A stretch of 64,000 nucleotides of DNA from Hondaea fermentalgiana. Taxonomy: Eukaryota; Sar; Bigyra; Thraustochytrida; Thraustochytriidae. Numbering within the stretch: the first letter of the stretch is position 1; every line of letters begins with the position of its first letter. The stretch lies in assembly GCA_014084085.1 (NCBI GenBank), contig NPFB01000040.1:687433-751432 (forward strand), given 5' to 3'. Under the pieces are notes generated by a model that was not told where the DNA came from, did no database searches, and saw nothing but the letters and a program-made list of their open reading frames with translations. Position numbers and translations under genes: made by a program. Of the stretch, positions 50,909 through 57,445 are shown piece by piece.

Positions 50909-51536
50909 AGCCGGCCAGCCGGCGCTGGTTTCTTCTGTGCCATGTCGCGCGCATCCTCGCGCGAAGCGTGGTAGCAAATCATCGATGGTAGTCAATAGCG
51001 GAAATCATGATGATGTGAGTGCAAGCAAGGCAATAAACCTCGATCAAAACGACGGTGTACGGGTGCAGGGCGCATGCCGGCAACCTTCTCTGGCTTGGGC
51101 TAGTCACTGTTGTATGCGATTGTATGCATGCAGCAAAAGAACCAAGGCAAATAAGAGCGTGGCTCCGAGGACCAGCAGACAAAATCGGAACTGTAGCAGC
51201 GGGTGCGCTCTGGCTACACGGGACGGAGCGCAGCCGCAGCCGCATCGTGCTGGCAAGCCCTCGTCAAGGCGCCACCGTCAGTTGCAGCGCAGCAGCGGCA
51301 GCGGGCCCAGCCAGTGCCGTCGAGTGCTTTTGTGCAACAAAGCGCAAGTCGAGTTGCTGTACTACATTCAGACACAAAGTTCACGGCTCCGAGCAACTCG
51401 CGCGAGCAGGCGCGGGCGCGCAAACGACGTCGCGAACTGGCACGAAGAGCAAGCGCGAGCGATAGCAACGAACACGAAACGCTTGCTCTTGCATTTAATC
51501 GTGGAGCGTGTCGCGAGCTGCACAGCACAAAGAGCA

Positions 51537-52751
51537 ATGTCGAGAGCACTCGCAGCCGCAGCAGCGTGCGCAAGCGCGCGAGCACGACCAGACGCTGTCT
51601 GGCGTCTCGGCTTGAGGCAGGTTCACCGGCCCAGAGAACTCGTGCAAAGCCATCGAACAGGTCCATGGCGCAGTGCGCAGCGAGCGTGGGCGTCGACAGC
51701 AACGATGACGAAAACCAAGGTTGCAATGCACGAATCACGCGCGGCAACGCCGACGCCCCTGGTGGACTCGTTCGGGCGCGTTCACAACTACCTGCGCATC
51801 TCTCTTACGGAGCGATGTAACCTGCGTTGCACATACTGCATGCCGGAGAAAGGTGTGGACCTGACTGCAGATCAAGAACTGTTGACGGATGACGAAATTG
51901 TACGTATTGCATCGGCATTTGTACAGCGTGGAGTGGACAAGATCAGGCTCACCGGTGGGGAACCATTGCTCCGACCGAGCATTCTGGATCTATGCGAGAG
52001 GTTGCGAGGGCTCGGTATTCGAGATTTGGCCATAACCACGAATGGAATTCTTTTGAAGCGAAAATTAGACCCTCTTGTGGAAGGAGGCGTCAATTTGCTC
52101 AATATCAGCCTCGACACCTTGGTGCCGGCCAAATTCGAACTCATCACGCGGCGTCGAGGCTTTGAACGTGTCTTGGAAAGCATCAAACGGGCAACAAGTT
52201 TGCCAGGGCTCGATCAGGTCAAGGTGAATTGCGTCATGAAACGAGGCGTAAATGACGACGAGCTTTTGGACTTTGTGGAGCTCACGCGTGATTTGGACGT
52301 TGAGGTGCGATTCATCGAGTTCATGCCTTTTGATCAGAACAAATGGAAGGCGAAGGCAATCCTCCCTTATTATGAGATGGTGGATATGATTCGCGAGCGC
52401 TGGCCGACTTTTGCGCGAACCCCTCGTCTCGATGGTGCCAACACTGTCTCGAAGACGTGGCAGGTGCCGGATTTCGTGGGTCGCGTCGGCTTCATTTCGT
52501 CCATGACTGACCAATTTTGTGGAACTTGTAATCGCATGCGCCTTACTGCAGATGGCTCGATGAAGGCGTGTCTTTTTGGCTCCGAGGAGATCTCTCTGCG
52601 CGATGAGTTGCGGGCGGGCGCTTCGGACGAGGCATTGCTCGGTTCGATTGAATCTATTTTGGGTCGCAAGCACGCCAAGCTTGGTGGCCATGATAGCCCG
52701 GAAAGTATTTCGAAGGGTAGCAACCGGCCTATGGTGAAGATTGGCGGCTAA
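51537..52751 (+). CDS. MOCS1: MOCS1A (MoaA-type GTP 3',8-cyclase), mitochondrial
   Basis: Single exon, 404 residues from the ATG at 51537. The start gives an Arg/Ala/Ser leader (MSRALAAAAACASARARP) that suits mitochondrial import, as expected for this step. The radical SAM motif CNLRCTYC follows DSFGRVHNYLRISLTER. LTGGEPLLRP binds SAM. The second Fe-S cluster is bound by CGTCNRMRL and a later Cys in SMKACLFG. The C-terminus ends IGG; the double Gly is required in MoaA. The enzyme converts GTP to the first precursor of molybdopterin. No MOCS1B (MoaC) domain is fused here, unlike the animal gene. The frame is open upstream to 50745, so an earlier start is formally possible. Confidence 0.9.
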   Translation: MSRALAAAAACASARARPDAVWRLGLRQVHRPRELVQSHRTGPWRSAQRAWASTATMTKTKVAMHESRAATPTPLVDSFGRVHNYLRISLTERCNLRCTYCMPEKGVDLTADQELLTDDEIVRIASAFVQRGVDKIRLTGGEPLLRPSILDLCERLRGLGIRDLAITTNGILLKRKLDPLVEGGVNLLNISLDTLVPAKFELITRRRGFERVLESIKRATSLPGLDQVKVNCVMKRGVNDDELLDFVELTRDLDVEVRFIEFMPFDQNKWKAKAILPYYEMVDMIRERWPTFARTPRLDGANTVSKTWQVPDFVGRVGFISSMTDQFCGTCNRMRLTADGSMKACLFGSEEISLRDELRAGASDEALLGSIESILGRKHAKLGGHDSPESISKGSNRPMVKIGG

Positions 52752-53122
52752 GCTCTCATGCTGGCACATACTATTCACTTTGTTTAGGAAACCATGAGTA
52801 ACTTGTCTTGTCTTTTCGAAAAATTGCATTCTTATTCAGTTGCTTTGGCACGTCATCATTCCTGGGTCGGTGAATGATCAAGTCCAATTCAAGGATAGAA
52901 ACTTCTTGAAGAAAAATCAGAAAGGGGAATTAGTCTATCTTGTCTGTGGGCAAGTTTTCTCTCTCTCTCTCGTTCTCTCTCTCTGAGTGCGTGTTTCTGC
53001 GCAAAATATCAATCGTAGCTCTACAATCAATAAGACTTATACATGCAATTTGGTGGCTTCTCGCTACTAGTTCTTCTTCTTCTTTTTCTTCTTGTTTGTT
53101 TGTGCAAATAAAAATGAAACAC
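52752..53122. other. Convergent 3' intergenic region
   Basis: 371 bases between two stops, AT-rich with a (TCTC)n stretch near 52962-52985. AATAAA at 53107-53112 lies in the plus sense, 356 bases after the MOCS1 stop. No gene seen. Confidence 0.55.
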
Positions 53123-55270
53123 TCATGATTTGAGCTTGCGCGTAATCTTCAGCACCGAGGCGTTGCCCCTCTCTACAGCCGCAGCCGTGCGCTCGAGCTG
53201 CTGGTTTTGCGTCTCGAGCTCAGAAGACATGCGGCCAGCGATGTGAAGATTTTCGCTAAAGTTGGAAGCCGCTTCGTCCTCAAGACTGAAATCGGTCCCA
53301 TTCTCTCGCAGCGCACGCCGGCGCTCCTCCTGCCGCTGTTTTTCTTGACGCAAAAGTTCCTCGCGCTTGTCGGCAACCTCGCGGCGAAGAATCTGATCTT
53401 GCGTGGCAGCATCGACATTTTGCAGCTGGCCACGCCGCCACGTTACGAAATTCCGGAGGGCGCCACTTAAATTCGCAGCGCGATCGATGCGCTGCGTATA
53501 CATTGCCGCGTCGCCAACAAGCGCTGCGTTGCGCTCCGCGCGAGAAATTTGCTCACCTTGTTCATTTGCGCGAGCGTACGATTCGCTTAGAATTGTGTTG
53601 GTTGTCACAGAGCTGCGATAAATACCATTCCAGAGCTGTTTGGTCTCGCGATCGGCGGGTGCGATCGCAGAATCATTGTCCATGGCCTCTTGAACTGCGC
53701 GGGCCCGCGCCAGTTTCTCGGCGGCAGCCTGATGCGCCGGCGAGGTGCCAGGCTTGCCCGTGAGATAGCGTACCCAGAGTCGGCGTCGCACAACGCAGCC
53801 GCGTTGCGCCTCGGGAAACCAGTTGTTGGCGGTTGCCTTTGATGCAAAGTCCCAGCCGCTCAAGTCCGTATTGGCCCTGTCAACCACGAGATCCCACTTT
53901 GGCGACGCCCAGGACCAGACGACATCAAAGGCAATTTCACGTTCGTGCACTGCTTCGATTTCTGCCTCTTCTTCGGGTGTGAGATTGTTGCTGTCAGCAC
54001 GGGCCTCGGCAAGAAGCTGCAGACGGGCCTCAGCGGCGCTGGTATCCTTCTCGGGGTGCGCCCCGCGTACAGGTTCGCCAAACTCGTCCGTCCACATGCG
54101 CTCGGTCTGGATCCATTTTCGCATCATGTACGACCACTGCTGGACTTCAAAGGCGTATACCTGAAGAGTGAACTCCCCCGTGCGCTGCTTGCGCGCCGAG
54201 AGCAAGGCCTTGATGCGACGCGTCTCCGCGTTGATGGACCTTCGCTTGACGGCCGCGACACCCTTGCCAGCAACCATGCCCACGACACCGCCCGCAGCAG
54301 CGCCAATAACGATGCCCACGGGCCCGCCGAGAATACCGACAAGACCTCCCACCGTAGCGGTGCCAAATGTGGCTTTGGCGGCGCCTGTGCTAGCCTGACG
54401 GCGGCGCGCACGGCTCAGCTCGTGCACGCCCTCCATGGTACGCGCGACGGAGTCGTCTGTGTTTTCTTCGAGCCTGTTCACGTCGTCCGTCTGGACCTCG
54501 AGGAGAGAACCCACTTCGGTGGCCATTTCTTCCACGAGCTGGGCGCTACGAGCCACCTCGCGCAGCGCGCTCTGCTCGCTCTGGGTGGTGCTTTGTTCGT
54601 CGTACTCGCGGAGAGCGTACGTTTGCTGCTGCTCCTGCTGGAGAAGCAGTTGTTGTTGCGAGTTGTTGTTGTTGCCGATACCATTGTATTGAGCGCCGCG
54701 GTTAGAGGAGGCTTTGCGCTGAGCATATGCCGCTTGGCGGGTCTCAAGTTGGGCGCGCGTGGCCTCGCGATCCGCGCTCTGCGCCCCGGAAGCCTCTGCT
54801 TGAGATTTTGCGGCAGATGCCTCGGCAAGGCGTTGCTGTTTTCTGAGCTCGGCGAGCACCAGCTTGGCGCGTTTGACGCTTTGGTCTGTGGCTCGCAAGC
54901 TCGCCGCGACCTGAAGCCTTCGATCGTAATCGCTTTTGAGCTTTTTCGCCTTGAAGGCCTTGCTTCCGGGCGTCGCGGCCCCTGCCTTGACGCGGGCGAG
55001 AAAATCGGCATCATCTGCACGCAGTTTGTTCATCATTTCCTCGCACTTTTTCACTTGCTGCTGCAGCTGGTCTGCGTCCGCACCGAGCTTGCGCGGGTCG
55101 CGGCCCTGCGCTGCGCCTTGCTGTCGCTGCACGAGCGCTGCGAGAGCGCGTCCCGCGCCCTCATTTTGTTGACAGAGCGTCTGCAGGTCCACCAAGCGAC
55201 GCTGGGCGTCCTCCACCACGAAGCTGCCTGCGCCCGCGCCCGCGCCCGCGCCCGCGCCTGCGCTCGCCAT
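53123..55270 (-). CDS. Multi-SNARE protein with DysF domain (Qa, Qb and Qc motifs)
   Basis: Single exon, 715 residues from the ATG at 55270. Domains seen by eye: an N-terminal helical region (about 15-185, Habc-like position), a Gln/Asn-rich linker, a Qa-type SNARE motif at about 231-290 with the layer Gln at 260 (LLEVQTDDVNRLEEN), then a Gly-rich hydrophobic segment at 303-340 (LVGILGGPVGIVIGAAAGGV) resembling the glycine-zipper hairpin of syntaxin-17. A DysF domain follows (N part about 366-400, C part about 447-503, with WSWASPKWDLVVD and LSGWDFA). Then two SNAP-25-like motifs: about 562-614 with NEQGEQ (Gln 571) and about 672-715 with ELETQNQQL (Gln 688). Motif calls are by eye. It would be a tether or fusion factor on membranes, perhaps of autophagosomes or lysosomes. 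Confidence 0.82.
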   Translation of the reverse strand: MASAGAGAGAGAGAGSFVVEDAQRRLVDLQTLCQQNEGAGRALAALVQRQQGAAQGRDPRKLGADADQLQQQVKKCEEMMNKLRADDADFLARVKAGAATPGSKAFKAKKLKSDYDRRLQVAASLRATDQSVKRAKLVLAELRKQQRLAEASAAKSQAEASGAQSADREATRAQLETRQAAYAQRKASSNRGAQYNGIGNNNNSQQQLLLQQEQQQTYALREYDEQSTTQSEQSALREVARSAQLVEEMATEVGSLLEVQTDDVNRLEENTDDSVARTMEGVHELSRARRRQASTGAAKATFGTATVGGLVGILGGPVGIVIGAAAGGVVGMVAGKGVAAVKRRSINAETRRIKALLSARKQRTGEFTLQVYAFEVQQWSYMMRKWIQTERMWTDEFGEPVRGAHPEKDTSAAEARLQLLAEARADSNNLTPEEEAEIEAVHEREIAFDVVWSWASPKWDLVVDRANTDLSGWDFASKATANNWFPEAQRGCVVRRRLWVRYLTGKPGTSPAHQAAAEKLARARAVQEAMDNDSAIAPADRETKQLWNGIYRSSVTTNTILSESYARANEQGEQISRAERNAALVGDAAMYTQRIDRAANLSGALRNFVTWRRGQLQNVDAATQDQILRREVADKREELLRQEKQRQEERRRALRENGTDFSLEDEAASNFSENLHIAGRMSSELETQNQQLERTAAAVERGNASVLKITRKLKS

Positions 55271-55491
55271 CGCTCCGCGCGCCGCGTCGGGGAACTGGCG
55301 TCCTGCTGGCGGCTGCGCCGGCCGCGGCAAGTTCTTCTTTTGCCTTTGTTTTTCGATGACGTCCACTTGCTCTGACAACGATGTGAGTCTCACTCACTCA
55401 TACATGAAGGGTGATCGATCGTATTGATCGAGGTCGCATCATTTGGCAAGCCACGAAAAAGGGACGCAAGTCCCGCCCGCCATCATGGCAG

Positions 55492-55504
55492 CTAGGCCTA
55501 CTAC
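55492..55504 (-). promoter_or_regulatory. Shared 13-base promoter word GTAGTAGGCCTAG, copy 2
   Basis: Exact match to 44818-44830. It lies 222 bases upstream of the multi-SNARE start codon in the same relative orientation as copy 1. A TATA-like box is not adjacent here. Confidence 0.35.
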
Positions 55505-56174
55505 GGCGTGTATGCACAGCAGCACTCTCTCTTCACTGCTGGCAAGCCAGACGTCGAATCGGTATTGCTAACTTCTAGAAATGGCGCATGAGATGAGATG
55601 AGATGAGATGAGATGATGCGCTGATAGAAAGGTGCGGAGAGAGACATGCTGGACTGGACAGCTTAGCTAAGAAAGAAAGCAGCTCTGGCGCGAAGAATTG
55701 CCGGAGAGCAAGCATCACTATTTGTTAGTGCGGAGAGTTGGAGGCCTTCAGCCTCTTATACTCTGCTTACGTGCTTTTACGCTTCACGAAGTAGGCCGAT
55801 ATCGTATCCACAATAGTGGACCTTTTCGCCCTCCTCACCCCGACCCCACGTGCATACACTGCACTCCACCTCACATGTCAATGTCCTGCTCCAGCCAGTG
55901 CTCCTGGCCGCCCGGCCTCAAATCGGTCTCTGTCGTGTCCACGCCCTAATAAGCCAAGTTGGTGCTCAAAGCTGAACAACCTGCGTGTCGCTCTCGCGAT
56001 TCGATCCAACCGGCGCAACTTCCTGCCGCTCTGCGGTATCGGCCGCGAGACTCCTCCGCGACGAACGCCCGCCCGTGCGCGCGGGTTTGCGCTTCCTGGC
56101 CCCGGCGGCAGCGTCGTCACCGCAGCTCTCTGTCCTTGTCGTCGCCCTACTTCGCGCTCTTGCTACACACAGAG

Positions 56175-56187
56175 TATAGGCCCTATA
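56175..56187. promoter_or_regulatory. Inverted repeat TATAGG-C-CCTATA
   Basis: Arms of 6 bases around a single C, in the divergent promoter of the multi-SNARE and 122-residue protein genes. TATAGGCC also occurs at 341-349 and 9521-9529, so this may be a recurring promoter word. Functional meaning is inferred. Confidence 0.3.
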
Positions 56188-56716
56188 GTGGGCAGTATAC
56201 CTCTGAAAATGCCTAACACAACTATAGTGTCGTCTAATAACAGCGACCAGCATCAATCAGCCAGCTGGCAGGCGCTTTGGGTTCGGTCAACACCTCCCGC
56301 CGGTCCCTGCTCCGGCTCGCCGGCGGCCAGCGAACCGACCGCGCAGCCGCGCGCGGGTGCGGCCAGCGGCGGGCTCGAGGCCGGGGAGCGCGCGAAGAAA
56401 GCGTCCACGTCGGGAGGGAGGGACGGAGGGAGGGAGAGAAGGAGGGAGAGTGGGAGGGCTAGCTGGCCTTCCTTGCCTGCATCGGCAGCGCGTGCACGCG
56501 CGCGTGGAGAAGGTGCACACTTTCTTTTCTTCTTTCTGTTCTTTCTATTGGCGAGAAGCAGGCTGCTGGCGTCGCGCCGACCGCGCTGGCCACGGCGAGA
56601 GACGCAAATCCGCAACAGGAGCTCTCGAGCGCGACGTCGACGACAAGCGAGCGAGCGAGCGAGCAGGCGAGCAGCGGGGAGAAGAACGTTTCAGGTCTAA
56701 CAAAGCGGCAGGCACC

Positions 56717-57085
56717 ATGAGCGCGACGGATAGCGCCAAGACGGCCCTGCGCGCCACCGGCCAAGCCATCAAGAAGGGCGCCATCGCGACCAAGGACTAC
56801 CTGTCCACGTTGACGTTGCGCGAGGCGCTTCTGGTCGGAGCGGGTGTCGTGACGGTGATCGTGCTCATCTCGCAGCTGCTCGTGGGTTTCTGGCAGCGCT
56901 TCCTGCCTTCGGCGCTCATCACTCTTGTGCGCTTGCTGGTCTTTGTCGTGGTGCCCATGGTGGCCGCAGCGTCCACAGTCTTTGGAATGTGGCTCGAGCG
57001 CAAGTATGCCAAGTTCGACGAGCTCCATGACTGGACCATTGAGAAGTCTGCCGAGCTTCATGACTTCCTCTTCAAGTCCGCCTAA
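56717..57085 (+). CDS. Small two-TM membrane protein of unknown function
   Basis: Single exon, 122 residues. Residues 1-35 are a Lys/Ala/Thr-rich helix. Two hydrophobic segments follow at about 36-59 and 62-92, joined by a very short WQRF turn, so they probably form a hairpin. The tail (ERKYAKFDELHDWTIEKSAELHDF) is a charged helix. The N-terminal Ala/Thr/Lys helix with TDSAKTALRATGQ is reminiscent of LEA- or perilipin-like amphipathic repeats, so a lipid droplet or ER hairpin location is conceivable. I recognise no family. Codon use is strongly GC3-biased, like that of well-expressed genes here. AATAAA overlaps the stop codon. Confidence 0.65.
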   Translation: MSATDSAKTALRATGQAIKKGAIATKDYLSTLTLREALLVGAGVVTVIVLISQLLVGFWQRFLPSALITLVRLLVFVVVPMVAAASTVFGMWLERKYAKFDELHDWTIEKSAELHDFLFKSA

Positions 57086-57445
57086 TAAAGTAAGGTTTAA
57101 GTCACATTACGTTGTTGTACTTTGTTCTGCTTCTTTTGTCCATCGTTGTAGTAAAGGCCTATCTACATCTGCACTTGCGTCATCGTTTTCATCTTAATGG
57201 AGATGATCACCTTGTCCGTGACTTACCCAAATAAGCAAAGTACACCCGCGCAATCGAATTTGACCGTTCATTCCCGCTACTTTAGAATTTGCTTTCGCCA
57301 TTTATCATCTCCAAATTTTTCTCCTTCTTCATCATCAAGATCCTTCTCCAGCTTCGATCTTCTCATTATCATCCATTTTCAAACTTCGTTCCTCCCCCCT
57401 CCCAAAAAAAGCAGCAAAGCGAGTTCAAATTATTCGTACCAAGCT
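57086..57445. other. Convergent 3' intergenic region
   Basis: 360 bases of AT-rich sequence with a C/T-rich and A7 tract near 57400. No gene seen; it should hold both 3' ends. Confidence 0.55.

Larger units (their letters stand above)
50183..51536. other. Divergent region with scaffold gap
   Basis: Contains the 100-N gap at 50301-50400, a CAGAGCAGAGCAGAAC-type repeat (about 50712-50744) and a 26-base palindrome of CAG/CTG units at 50883-50908. The plus-strand frame is open over the whole right part, starting at an ATG at 50745, but its composition is repeat-like, so I do not extend MOCS1 into it. The sense PGAM leader also lies here. Confidence 0.5.
55271..56716. other. Divergent promoter region of the multi-SNARE gene and a small membrane protein gene
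   Basis: 1.45 kb with no credible gene. It contains CTAGGCCTACTAC at 55492-55504, a (GATGA)n run at about 55590-55616, a near-perfect inverted repeat TATAGG-C-CCTATA at 56175-56187, and (GCGA)n at about 56649-56668. Long reading frames here are low-complexity Arg/Ala/Ser. Confidence 0.55.

Noticed and set aside
53945..55375. 476-residue plus-strand frame over the multi-SNARE gene
   Set aside because: Exact antisense of a protein with clear domains; codon shadow of a GC3-biased gene.
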